From the NCBI GenBank assembly GCA_963808545.1, contig CAWEGB010000012.1, positions 48,439-112,438 on the forward strand: a stretch of DNA of 64,000 nt, written 5' to 3'. Shown here one piece after another: positions 15,852 to 23,872 of this stretch. The notes under the pieces are model-generated. The model was given only the letters and a program-made list of their open reading frames with translations, had not been told where the DNA came from and did no database searches. The position numbers and the translations under genes were made by a program. How positions within the stretch are numbered: the first letter of the stretch is position 1; every line of letters starts with the position of its first letter. The stretch is from JACVRW01 sp963808545. Lineage in GTDB: Bacteria > Actinomycetota > Thermoleophilia > Solirubrobacterales > Thermoleophilaceae.

Positions 15852-17737
15852 CACTTCTTGCCGCGCGTCTGGATGAACTTGAGCGCCTGCACGTAGAGAA
15901 GCGACTGCTTCTTTCGGACGATGTCGGCGTCGCGGAGCGACTCGAGAAACTCGTCCGGGCCGTCGAAGTCCCGCATCTTGATCTTCACCGAGCCGAGCCC
16001 CTGGGCCACGTGCGAGTCCGATCCCGCGCCGGCCACGATGCGGTACTTGGCCGCGAAGCGAGCGGCCTCCTCGTTGAAGGCCGAGAAGGCGACGCGCGGG
16101 TTGAAGACCTCCATCGCGTCGATGTCCTCGACCACGTCGAGCAGGTGCTCGTAGTCGGGCACCGAGTGCATGCGGTCGAAGGGATGGGGCACGTACACGA
16201 GCCCGCCCTGGCGGCGGATCTCGGCGATGGTCTCCTGCAACGTCATGCCGCGCGGGATCTTCTCCTCGATGAACAGGCCGATCACCTCGCCCTGGTCGGC
16301 CGTCTTGACCTCCTCGGCGACGATCACCTTGATGCCGTCGGCCCGGTCGCGTGCGGCCAATGCCCCCGAGACCTCGTTGTGATCGGTGACCGCGATGGCG
16401 CCGAGACCGACCTTCTTCGCCGTGTCGAGCAGCGTGTCGACGGGGGTGGCGCAGTCCGGCGAGTGGTCGGTGTGCATGTGGAGGTCCACGTGGATGAAGT
16501 CGCGGCTCTTCAGCCGCTCGCGCACTCCGGGCCGCCCGTCCTGGTCGTGGCGACGCCCCGCGATGCGGTCGTAGAGCTCCTCGTAGTCGGCCGCCACGCG
16601 TGACCACTCGAGCTCCGGATGGATCTCGGCGATGCGCTCGGCGTAGCGCGTCACCAGCTCGGGCTCCGAGACCAGGCGCTCGAGCTGGGCGGCCATCGTC
16701 AGCGCGTCGCGGGGCTCGAACAGAAGGCCGAGGTCACCCTCGCGCACGAGCTCCTCGTACTGCGGCAACCGTGAGACCACCGGCACCGCCCCGCCGGCGA
16801 GTGCGCGCAGGACGAGCTGCGGCGCGGGCGCCGTGCCGGCCGATGCCGCCACGGCGATCGCCGCGCGCGCGATGTGCTGAGCCTCGGAACCGTCGGCCGG
16901 GCCGGCGATGCGCACCCGGTCGCGCAGGCGGCGGGGCAGCGTGACCGACGGAGCCGACAGCGGATCGCGCAGCCAGATGGTCGCCGTCCAGTCGCGGTCC
17001 ACGGGCATGCGCCGCAGGGCACGCAGGAAGAGACGCAGCGCGCCGCGTTCCTCCTCGCCCGAGAACACGATCTCGGGCGCCCCGCTGGTCGCCTCCGGGC
17101 GCTGCAACAGGTCGGCCCCGGGCAGGATCACCTCATAACGGCCGGGGAAGTAGCGCTCGATCAGGTCACGGGTGGCGACCGAGCTCGCGGTGCGCCCGTC
17201 GAGCCGGCCGAACAGCAGCTCCACCACCTTGCGGGCCACCTGGGTGGAGACGAAGCGCTCGGTTGTCGCGTGGAAGGTGCCGATGTTGAGGGCGCGCGAG
17301 TGGCGCAGCGCCGCGGAGCTGGCGCTCGGGGCGAACGGCTCGTGCACGTGTACGAAGTCGAGCTCCACCCGGTCGAGTGCATCCTCCAGCGAGCGCGACA
17401 CGTCGAGCGGCAGCGACACCGAGCCGCCGCGCCGGAAGGGCAGCGACTGACCCACGGCGAGCACGGAGGCGCAGCCCGGATCCGCGAACACCGCATCGGG
17501 ATCGGACTGCGCCGCGGCGATCTTCGAGCGCCCTTCCCGCACCAGCTCGCGCGAGTCGGACGGAGCCACCACCACCACCCGGTGCCCCCGGGCGCAGAGC
17601 TCATCCGACAGGCGTTCGACGAACCGGTTGACCTCGTGGTGCTGCTCCCACGGCCACGGCGTGACCTGGGCGATGGTGTAGGGCTCGGCGCTCGGAACCT
17701 TCGCCTGGCCGCCCGTGATCTCGCCGATGCGCTGCAT
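15851..17737 (-). CDS. Glycosyltransferase (GT4-like) fused to PHP phosphoesterase
   Basis: About 628 residues from ATG 17737; a GTG at 17812 would add 25 poorly conserved residues, and neither start has a clear ribosome site. Residues about 15-400 are a GT-B glycosyltransferase: VTPWPWEQHHEVNRFVERLS, the HVHEPFAPSAS segment and SRLPQYEELVREGDLGLLFE with the GT4-type Glu pair. Residues about 410-628 are a PHP domain with its metal motifs: DLHMHTDHSPDC, VTDHNEVSG, PHPFDR and GSDSH. The fusion suggests sugar transfer and phosphate-ester hydrolysis on one lipid or sugar-phosphate substrate. Heads a coupled set with the UDG-like gene. Confidence 0.82.
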   Translation of the reverse strand: MQRIGEITGGQAKVPSAEPYTIAQVTPWPWEQHHEVNRFVERLSDELCARGHRVVVVAPSDSRELVREGRSKIAAAQSDPDAVFADPGCASVLAVGQSLPFRRGGSVSLPLDVSRSLEDALDRVELDFVHVHEPFAPSASSAALRHSRALNIGTFHATTERFVSTQVARKVVELLFGRLDGRTASSVATRDLIERYFPGRYEVILPGADLLQRPEATSGAPEIVFSGEEERGALRLFLRALRRMPVDRDWTATIWLRDPLSAPSVTLPRRLRDRVRIAGPADGSEAQHIARAAIAVAASAGTAPAPQLVLRALAGGAVPVVSRLPQYEELVREGDLGLLFEPRDALTMAAQLERLVSEPELVTRYAERIAEIHPELEWSRVAADYEELYDRIAGRRHDQDGRPGVRERLKSRDFIHVDLHMHTDHSPDCATPVDTLLDTAKKVGLGAIAVTDHNEVSGALAARDRADGIKVIVAEEVKTADQGEVIGLFIEEKIPRGMTLQETIAEIRRQGGLVYVPHPFDRMHSVPDYEHLLDVVEDIDAMEVFNPRVAFSAFNEEAARFAAKYRIVAGAGSDSHVAQGLGSVKIKMRDFDGPDEFLESLRDADIVRKKQSLLYVQALKFIQTRGKK

Positions 17738-17825
17738 CGGCTGCGCTCGCGTGCACGCCCAGCTCGATTCTCGCTCGCCGAGCCGCGACCGTATGCGTCG
17801 GAGCCCGCGCACCGCGCCCGCCCGT

Positions 17826-19199
17826 CTACTTCTTGACGCGCACCTGCTTGGAGTAGGCGGCGTAGCCCTTCTTGGACACGCTGACCTTGTACTTGCCGGG
17901 CTCGAGCGAGAAGGACACCTTGCCGGACGAGCTCGTGGTCTTCGAGCCCTTGTTGCCCTTGCCCTTCCCCTTGAACTTGACCTTCACGCCGCTGACCTTC
18001 TGGCCGGCGTCGCCGACCTTCACCACCATCTTTCCCTTCTTGTTCTTCTTCGCGGTGAAGCCGAGGCCGGGCAGGATGCGCTGGTGCCAGGACCCGAGGG
18101 TGCTGGCCGACGAGTCGACGTGCGCGAGCAGGTCCAGCGGGCCGGCGGAAGCCTCGCCCACGAGGCTGTAGATGGCGTCCGTTCCCTTGGGCGCCTTGAT
18201 GGAGACGATCTGCCCCCACTTGGTGGCCGCGGCGTTGGAGCGGGTCGCGCGGAGCGAGTTCTCGACCTCCCAGAAGGCCCAGAGCCGGCCCCCGGGCGCC
18301 GCGGCCAGGGAGGTCAGCTCCCCGTCCTTCTTGGTAAGGCGGGTGGCCTGGCCGGTGTCCACGCGGTACACGGAGGGATCGGCCAGGAAGGGGTTGCTGC
18401 CCCGGCCGTATCCCACGAACACGCCGGGTGCGCCGATGCGGCCGGTGATCTCTCCGAAGCCGGCCGAGTCGGGAAGCGGCGACGCCCCACCCGCGGGTGC
18501 GAGCGGCATCAGCTCGACGCCGCCGTTGGTCAGCGAGTTCCAGGCCGAGACCACCTGTCCGCTGACCGAGTCGACCCCGACCTTGGTCTCCACCTGAAGG
18601 CCGTCGGGGAACTCGCCATCGGCGACGGCCGGGTTCAGGCCGACGTGGTAGCCGCCACCGTCGGGGCTCGAGTCGCCCCAGACCGAGTAGAACGTGCCGT
18701 CCTTGCCGACGACTGCGTCGATGCCGTCGGCCGTGTAGACGTCTTTGCCTCCGGGGTCTGTCTTCGAGGCGGGGCCGCTGGTGGTCCAGCTGGCGCCGCC
18801 GTCGGCCGAGGTAGCCGTAGCCAGCACGTTGTCGAACACGTTCGTGGCCCCGAAGAAGGCCCGCAGCGTCCCGTCGGGCGCGACCACGAGATCGGAGTCG
18901 AAGGTCACGCCGCCGGCCACGTTGTCGTAGATCGACACCGGCCCCGAGACCGACTTTGCGTCGGCGGAGACGGCACTGTGAAGCACGCTGCCGCCTCCCC
19001 CCACATCGCGAGTCCAGCTGACGTGCAGGACCCCGTCGGCCGTGCGGGCGAGGCCCGGTCGCATCGGGTTGCCGTCATCGGCCCCGACTCCGGTGACCTG
19101 GGTCCACTTGCCGGGCGGGCCGGCCTCGGCCGAGCCCGCGGCAGCGAGCAGGACGACGGCGGCGACGGCGGCGGTGCGGAGAGTTCTGGTGGCGGGCAT
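17826..19199 (-). CDS. Secreted beta-propeller protein with C-terminal PEGA/Ig-like domain
   Basis: Predicted exported protein of 457 residues; AAGGAG lies 9 bases before ATG 19199. The signal core AAVAAVVLLAAAGSAEA is followed by repeats of the sialidase/BNR sort, such as GLARTADGVLHVSWTRD, DLVVAPDGTLRAFFGATN, AVVGKDGTFYSVWGD and AAAPGGRLWAFWEVE, each giving a propeller blade. A Lys-rich beta domain ends the protein (SFSLEPGKYKVSVSKKGYA), of the PEGA or carboxypeptidase-regulatory type. No catalytic residues are identifiable. It lies 88 bases upstream of the glycosyltransferase-PHP gene on the same strand. Confidence 0.7.
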   Translation of the reverse strand: MPATRTLRTAAVAAVVLLAAAGSAEAGPPGKWTQVTGVGADDGNPMRPGLARTADGVLHVSWTRDVGGGGSVLHSAVSADAKSVSGPVSIYDNVAGGVTFDSDLVVAPDGTLRAFFGATNVFDNVLATATSADGGASWTTSGPASKTDPGGKDVYTADGIDAVVGKDGTFYSVWGDSSPDGGGYHVGLNPAVADGEFPDGLQVETKVGVDSVSGQVVSAWNSLTNGGVELMPLAPAGGASPLPDSAGFGEITGRIGAPGVFVGYGRGSNPFLADPSVYRVDTGQATRLTKKDGELTSLAAAPGGRLWAFWEVENSLRATRSNAAATKWGQIVSIKAPKGTDAIYSLVGEASAGPLDLLAHVDSSASTLGSWHQRILPGLGFTAKKNKKGKMVVKVGDAGQKVSGVKVKFKGKGKGNKGSKTTSSSGKVSFSLEPGKYKVSVSKKGYAAYSKQVRVKK

Positions 19200-19318
19200 G
19201 CGGACGGGCTCCTTTGGAAGGTGGCGCCGAGCACCGTACGCCCGCATTCCGCGCGGGTCAGTACCAGCTGAGTCTCGGCGTGGTCTCATGGCGCTCCAAC
19301 GGAGCACCCGCCGGGGAA

Positions 19319-19438
19319 TTACGTCGGGACGTAGACGAGTTGCTGCACGCCGGAGCCGGTGCCGACGACGGCCGCCAGGAGCTCTTCGACCGGCACGCCG
19401 CCGACATGCGCGAGCTCGATCACGTGGATCGCCCAGTT
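19319..19438 (-). pseudogene. C-terminal coding remnant after the DUF899 gene
   Basis: In a frame different from the DUF899 gene, about 40 codons ending in TAA at 19319 encode ANWAIHVIELAHVGGVPVEE followed by LLAAVVGTGSGVQQLVYVPT. Nearly every third base is G or C and the hydrophobic pattern looks protein-like. No start codon with upstream coding exists in this frame. It is either the true C-terminus of DUF899 after a frameshift or the tail of a lost gene. Confidence 0.35.
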
Positions 19439-20175
19439 TGCACGCCGACCCCGGTGACGCCTGGGCGCGTCCACTGGTACACCGGTCGACCGCCGCTTCT
19501 CGGCCCCATCGGCGCACCGTGTTCGTCGGTGCGCAAGAAGGAGTGGGTCGGGATCTGCGGCCACCCCTCGGGCGAGTCCTCCCACTCCTCCCGCCGCCCG
19601 TAGGCGGTCATGTCGAGCAGCCCGAACAGTGGACTCATCACCTCGTCGCCCCGGGCGGTCGTCCAGTACGTCAGGTAGATGTTTTCCTCCCGCCGCAGGT
19701 AGCAACAGATCCGGCCGGAGCCGGCCACGGTGGGGTCGACGAGGTGAGCGTTGGAGTACCACGGCGTCGTGTAGCCCATGAAGTCGCGGAATGCCGCGAT
19801 CTCCTCGTACGGCCCGGGGGCGAGGATGGCGAAGGTGATCCCGTAAGCGTTGAGGCCGGCCGCGTCGGCGGCTTGCTGCATCGGCCAGGAGTTCCTGGTG
19901 CAGCCCTCGCACTGCCACTCCGATGGCTCCCCGTCGTAGAACATGTGGCTGTAGATGACGAGCTCGTCGCGCCCCGCGAAGACATCGCCAAAGGGGACCG
20001 GTCCGTCGGCGCCGATGACGGTGGTGTCGGGCGGCACCTCGGTCATGGGCAGCCGGCGCCGGGCGGCGGCGATCGCGTCGCCCTCGCGGGTGTGCGCCTT
20101 CTCGCGCTTGCGCAGCTCGAGGAGCTGTCGCTCGAAGTCGTCCTGGTCGGTGATGGTCGGGGCTGGCGTGGTCAT
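19420..20175 (-). CDS. DUF899 family thioredoxin-like protein
   Basis: A 251-residue protein with AGAGGAAACC before ATG 20175. The charged start (LLELRKREKAHTREGDAIAA then RRRLPM), VIYSHMFYDGEPSEWQCEGC with a CxxC pair, and GYTTPWYSNAH match DUF899, a thioredoxin-fold family often found beside ArsR/SRPBCC pairs. Redox activity is plausible but unproven. It is divergent from the ArsR gene, sharing the palindrome at 20212-20235. The end may be altered: coding-like sequence carries on out of frame past the stop. Confidence 0.75.
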   Translation of the reverse strand: MTTPAPTITDQDDFERQLLELRKREKAHTREGDAIAAARRRLPMTEVPPDTTVIGADGPVPFGDVFAGRDELVIYSHMFYDGEPSEWQCEGCTRNSWPMQQAADAAGLNAYGITFAILAPGPYEEIAAFRDFMGYTTPWYSNAHLVDPTVAGSGRICCYLRREENIYLTYWTTARGDEVMSPLFGLLDMTAYGRREEWEDSPEGWPQIPTHSFLRTDEHGAPMGPRSGGRPVYQWTRPGVTGVGVQTGRST

Positions 20176-20211
20176 GGTTTCCTCTTGCTTCGCTGGTGGG
20201 TCCGTCCGGTA

Positions 20212-20235
20212 ATCTACAACCTTATGGTTGTAGAT
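20212..20235. promoter_or_regulatory. Perfect palindrome, likely ArsR operator
   Basis: ATCTACAACC-TTAT-GGTTGTAGAT has 10-base perfect arms and a 4-base centre. It lies between the divergent DUF899 and ArsR genes and covers the ArsR ATG at 20224. Position and symmetry suit autoregulation by the ArsR protein and control of both directions. Confidence 0.75.
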
Positions 20236-20571
20236 GGCTTGGCAGAGGAGGCGGTCGACGAGCTCTTCCATGCCCTGGCCGACCCGACGCGCCGCGACAT
20301 ACTTCGTCGCTGCGCCGCCGGCGAGTCCTCGGTTTCGCGACTCGCGGACGCGTACCCGATGAGCTTCGCGGCTGTGCAGAAGCACGTCGCCGTGATGGAG
20401 CGAGCGGGCCTGGTCACCAAGGAGCGCCGCGGGCGTGAACAGCTCGTGCGCACGGATGCCGGCGCGCTCGGCCGCGCGCGACAGGCCCTCGACGAACTCG
20501 AGACGACCTGGCGCGGCCGGGTCGACCGGATGTCGGATCTGCTCGCGCCAACAACTGGAGGAACGGGTTGA
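20224..20571 (+). CDS. ArsR-family winged-helix regulator
   Basis: A 115-residue DNA-binding protein from ATG 20224, which lies inside the palindrome, so any mRNA leader is very short or absent. The fold is clear: ELFHALADPTRRDILRRCAA, then the recognition region SVSRLADAYPMSFAAVQKHV and the wing VTKERRGREQLV. No metal-binding Cys pair is present, so it is the non-metal ArsR type commonly paired with an SRPBCC gene. Its TGA overlaps the TTG start of that partner. It probably represses the divergent DUF899 gene and itself. Confidence 0.85.
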   Translation: MVVDGLAEEAVDELFHALADPTRRDILRRCAAGESSVSRLADAYPMSFAAVQKHVAVMERAGLVTKERRGREQLVRTDAGALGRARQALDELETTWRGRVDRMSDLLAPTTGGTG

Positions 20572-21053
20572 GCATCACCAGCGTCGACACGGATTACGAC
20601 CGCCTGGCCATCACCGTGATCTCCGACTTCGACGCTCCGATCGAGCAGGTGTGGGAGCTGTGGTCGGATCCGCGCAAGCTCGAACGCTGGTGGGGTCCGC
20701 CGACCTATCCGGCGACCTTCGAGAAGCACGACCTCAGCCCGGGCGGCGAGGCCAAGTACTTCATGACCGGTCCGGAGGGCGACAGGTGGGGGGGCATGTG
20801 GCGCGTCACGGCCGTCGATCCGCCCACCTCGCTTGAGTTCACCGACGCCTTCGCCGATGCGGAGGGGACGCCGATCACGGACATGCCGGTCTACAGGGTC
20901 AGGGTCCGGCTCACTGAGCGCGAAAGCGGCACGCGGATGGAGATGCGTTCGAAATTCGAATCCCGCGAGGACCTGGAGAAGTGGATGAGCACGGGCACGC
21001 TCGACGGGCAGCAAGCGGCCATCGCCCAAATGGACGTCCTCCTCGGCTCTTGA
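20568..21053 (+). CDS. SRPBCC (AHSA1-like) domain protein
   Basis: A 161-residue START/Bet v1-fold protein starting at TTG 20568 (TTGA overlap with the ArsR stop; CTGGAGGAAC upstream as ribosome site). Visible are ISDFDAPIEQVWELWSDPRK, LERWWGPPTYPATFEKHDL and WGGMWRVTAVDPPTSLEFTD, the usual AHSA1 pattern with a hydrophobic ligand cavity. Such proteins follow ArsR regulators in many actinobacteria; the ligand is unknown. The downstream hairpin at 21089 probably ends the transcript. Confidence 0.82.
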   Translation: MSITSVDTDYDRLAITVISDFDAPIEQVWELWSDPRKLERWWGPPTYPATFEKHDLSPGGEAKYFMTGPEGDRWGGMWRVTAVDPPTSLEFTDAFADAEGTPITDMPVYRVRVRLTERESGTRMEMRSKFESREDLEKWMSTGTLDGQQAAIAQMDVLLGS

Positions 21054-21088
21054 GCGCGAGGGGATACCACCCACTCGACAGAAAGACG

Positions 21089-21112
21089 ACGGGCGGCCCG
21101 AAGGCCGCCCGT
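21089..21112. terminator. Bidirectional intrinsic terminator
   Basis: ACGGGCGGCC-CGAA-GGCCGCCCGT is a perfect 10-bp stem with a 4-base loop between the convergent SRPBCC and inositol-phosphate synthase genes. On the minus strand it is followed by the T-rich CGTCGTCTTTCT; on the plus strand the tail is weak. Confidence 0.75.
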
Positions 21113-21139
21113 TCGTGAAGCGTCTAACAGTGGAGCCGG

Positions 21140-22315
21140 CTACGCCTTGGACTTCTGCTTGCCCTTGGCCTTCACCTTCGGCTTGCCCGGCAGCTTGGGC
21201 GCCCCGCCGTACTGCTCGATGAAGTCCTCGACCATCTCGCGGGCCTCGTCGTCCGGGAACTGCTCGGGCGGCGACTTCATCAGGTAGGCCGAGGCGCCTC
21301 CGATGGGTCCGCCGAGGCCGTGGTTGAGCGCGAGCTTGCAGCAGCGCACGGCGTCCGTGACGATGCCGGCCGAGTTCGGCGAGTCCCACACCTCGAGCTT
21401 CATCTCGGCGATCAGCGGCACGTCGCCGAAGGCCTCGCCCTCGAGGCGGATGTGGGCCCACTTGCGGTCGGTCAGCCACGGCACGTAGTCCGAGGGACCG
21501 ACGTGGACGTCGTCGGCGGGCAGCTCGTGGCCCATGATCGACGTCACGGCCTGGGTCTTGGAGATCTTCTTCGACTCGAGGCGATCGCGCTCGAGCATGT
21601 TGTAGAAGTCCATGTTGCCGCCCACGTTGAGCTGCGAGGTGCGCTTGAGCGACACCCCACGGTCGTGGAAGAGGCGCGCCATGGCGCGGTGGGTGATCGT
21701 GGCGCCCACCTGTGACTTGATGTCGTCGCCCACCACCGGCAGGCCGGCCTTCTTGAAGCGAGTGGCCCAGTAGTGCTCCTGGGCGATGAACACCGGGATG
21801 CAGTTGACGAAGCCGCAGCCGGCCTCGAGCACCTGCTCCACGTACCACTTGGTGGCCTGCTCGGAGCCCACCGGCAGGTACGAGACGACCACGTCGGTCT
21901 TGGTCTCCTTGAGGATGCCGACGATGTCGGCGGTCTCTCCGGGAGCCTTGGTGATCTTCTCCTTGAGGTACTTGCCGAGCCCGTCGTGGGTCATCCCGCG
22001 CTGGACCTTCACGCCCAGCTTGGGCACGTCGGCGAACTTGATCGTGTTGTTCTGCCCCGCCCAGATCGCCTCGGAGAGGTCCTTGCCCACCTTGTCGGCG
22101 TCGATGTCGAAGGCGGCGGTGAATTCGATGTCGTTCACGTGGTAGCCGCCGAGGTCCACGTGCATCAGCCCCGGAACCCGCTGCTTGGGGTCGGCGTCCT
22201 TGTAGTACTCGACGCCCTGGACGAAGGACGAGGCGCAGTTGCCCACGCCGATGATGGCTACGCGGACCTTGTCGGTCTGATAGCGCGCAGCTCCGTTCGA
22301 AGAGTTGTCAGCCAT
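21140..22315 (-). CDS. ino1: Inositol-3-phosphate synthase
   Basis: Converts glucose 6-phosphate to myo-inositol phosphate with NAD, the first step toward phosphatidylinositol and mycothiol-type compounds. ATG 22315 with AGGAGG upstream; 391 residues. The NAD motif VAIIGVGNCASSFVQGVEYY opens the protein. Conserved family segments are FVNCIPVFIA, GLPVVGDDIKSQVGATITHR (catalytic and phosphate-binding Lys/Asp region), QLNVGGNMDFYNML and KLEVWDSPNSAG. The tail is Lys-rich. It is the last gene of an operon with the CDP-alcohol phosphotransferase and PAP2 genes. Confidence 0.95.
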   Translation of the reverse strand: MADNSSNGAARYQTDKVRVAIIGVGNCASSFVQGVEYYKDADPKQRVPGLMHVDLGGYHVNDIEFTAAFDIDADKVGKDLSEAIWAGQNNTIKFADVPKLGVKVQRGMTHDGLGKYLKEKITKAPGETADIVGILKETKTDVVVSYLPVGSEQATKWYVEQVLEAGCGFVNCIPVFIAQEHYWATRFKKAGLPVVGDDIKSQVGATITHRAMARLFHDRGVSLKRTSQLNVGGNMDFYNMLERDRLESKKISKTQAVTSIMGHELPADDVHVGPSDYVPWLTDRKWAHIRLEGEAFGDVPLIAEMKLEVWDSPNSAGIVTDAVRCCKLALNHGLGGPIGGASAYLMKSPPEQFPDDEAREMVEDFIEQYGGAPKLPGKPKVKAKGKQKSKA

Positions 22316-22401
22316 TGTCAGAAGCCTCCTGAAGTCACAGAGAAAGTGGATCTCCCCCGCGAGGAGACTCCAGGGAAAAGGAACCCGGAGCCCCTGGTGG
22401 G

Positions 22402-23064
22402 TTACACCGCGCCCGCGCCGCCGGCCAGCTGCCGGCGAACGTGGAGCACCCGCTGGAACGTGGTGAAGATCGTGAGCGCGGCCATCACGTAGATCGCCGG
22501 CTCGAGCAGGTCCAAGTCTGGCACAAGCTCGCCGGCAGCGAACACCAGTCCGATCGAGAGGATCACCACGCGCACGGCGCGCGAGGCGATCCCCACCTTG
22601 CACTCCACCCCCAGCGCCTCGGCCCGCGCCCGGGTGTAGCTCACCGAGAACGAGCCCACCACGGTGAGCACGGTGGCTGCCGTGGCGACATCGTCCTGCT
22701 GCTGGGCGAAGTAGGCCGCGATGGCGGTGAGCACGATGCCCTCGGAGACGCGGTCGAGGGTCGAGTCGAGGAAGGCGCCGAAGGGCGAGCCCTTGCCCGA
22801 CATGCGCGAGTAGCGCCCGTCCATCATGTCGCAGACCGAGCCGAGGATGAAGGCGATGCCGCCCAGCACGAAATGGTTCTCGAAGATGAGGACCGCGGCG
22901 ATGATGTTGCCGATCAGCCCGGTGATCGAGATCGCGTTCGGGGTGAGCCGCGACTCGATCAGGCGGTCCCGCGCGAGCGTCCTGATCTCGGTGGCCGTCA
23001 GCGGTCCGTCCCCCCCGCGGCCGTTGGTGCGCCTGCGCGGCCGCTCGCGGACCTCGTCGGTCAT
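22402..23064 (-). CDS. CDP-alcohol phosphatidyltransferase, probable phosphatidylinositol-phosphate synthase
   Basis: Membrane enzyme of 220 residues; ATG 23064 overlaps the PAP2 stop (ATGA). The catalytic CDP-alcohol motif is DMMDGRYSRMSGKGSPFGAF then LDSTLD, that is D-x2-D-G-x2-(S)-R-x8-G-x3-D-x3-D with Ser where Ala is usual. About six membrane segments are visible. Next to inositol-phosphate synthase, the likely acceptor is myo-inositol 1-phosphate, giving phosphatidylinositol phosphate as in mycobacteria. Glycerol phosphate or another alcohol cannot be excluded from sequence alone. Confidence 0.85.
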   Translation of the reverse strand: MTDEVRERPRRRTNGRGGDGPLTATEIRTLARDRLIESRLTPNAISITGLIGNIIAAVLIFENHFVLGGIAFILGSVCDMMDGRYSRMSGKGSPFGAFLDSTLDRVSEGIVLTAIAAYFAQQQDDVATAATVLTVVGSFSVSYTRARAEALGVECKVGIASRAVRVVILSIGLVFAAGELVPDLDLLEPAIYVMAALTIFTTFQRVLHVRRQLAGGAGAV

Positions 23065-23861
23065 GCCTTGGCCGCGACCGTCCTGTTGAAGGACCACGCC
23101 TCCGGGCGGGCGCGAGCGAACGCCGCGTTGGCGGCGTAGGCCGACACCGCGGCCACGAGCGCGCCAAGCGCCGCGTCCAGCCAGAAGTGGTTGGCGGTGA
23201 CCATCACCACGAAGGTGACCACCACCGGATAGAACGCCCAGAGCACCTTGAGCACCCGCGTACGCACGAGATAGATCGCCGGTATGGCGATCATGAGCGC
23301 GAAGGCAACGTGCATGCTCGGCACGGCGGCGAACGGGTTGTAGAGCACGTTGGCGCTGTTCTCGGCCGTCTCGCCCACGAAGTTGGCCACGGTGTCGGTG
23401 AAGCCCCACTCGGGCAGGAAGCGAGGCGGGGCGGTGGGGAAGGCCATGTAGCCCACGAGCGCGAGCCCCATGGCGACCATGAACATGTTGCGCACGAAGT
23501 AGTAGGCGTGGTTGCGGAACAGATAGAGCCAGATGAGGAACGTGGTGGTGACCACGAAGTGCGAGTTCACGTACATCCAGTTGGCCGAGGTGAGCAGCCA
23601 CTCCTCGCCCTTCGCCCACGCCTGCAGCCCGGGCTCGAAGAACAGGCCGAGCGCGCGCTCGGCGTCCACCAGCGCACGCGCGTTCTCGAAGGCCAGCGTC
23701 GCCTGGCCGTCCACGAAGCCGCGCACCAGGCGGTAGGCGTAGTAGGCCCCGGCGAACAGCGCGAGCTGGCGGATGGCATCGAGCCAGCCGCTGGGCAGCC
23801 AGCGGCCGGTCTGGCGCCAGACCCGGACGAGCTGCTTGTACAGCGGATGCGTTCGGGGCAC
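23061..23861 (-). CDS. PAP2-family membrane phosphatase/transferase
   Basis: A 266-residue membrane protein from GTG 23861. The PAP2 signature residues are visible: VPSMHVAFAL (motif 2, catalytic His) and ANHFWLDAALGALVA (motif 3, His and Asp). The order and spacing match the PAP2_3/AUR1 type, which includes inositol-phosphoryl transferases. About six membrane segments. It is the first gene of the inositol lipid operon and is coupled to the CDP-alcohol phosphotransferase. Candidate roles are dephosphorylating phosphatidylinositol phosphate or moving the inositol phosphate head group; both are inference from context. Confidence 0.8.
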   Translation of the reverse strand: MPRTHPLYKQLVRVWRQTGRWLPSGWLDAIRQLALFAGAYYAYRLVRGFVDGQATLAFENARALVDAERALGLFFEPGLQAWAKGEEWLLTSANWMYVNSHFVVTTTFLIWLYLFRNHAYYFVRNMFMVAMGLALVGYMAFPTAPPRFLPEWGFTDTVANFVGETAENSANVLYNPFAAVPSMHVAFALMIAIPAIYLVRTRVLKVLWAFYPVVVTFVVMVTANHFWLDAALGALVAAVSAYAANAAFARARPEAWSFNRTVAAKA

Positions 23862-23872
23862 GGCAGGAGAGC

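Noticed and set aside
19214..19603. Plus-strand open frame of 129 codons opposite the DUF899 end
   Set aside because: No ribosome site or recognisable motif; it is antisense to DUF899 over much of its length.
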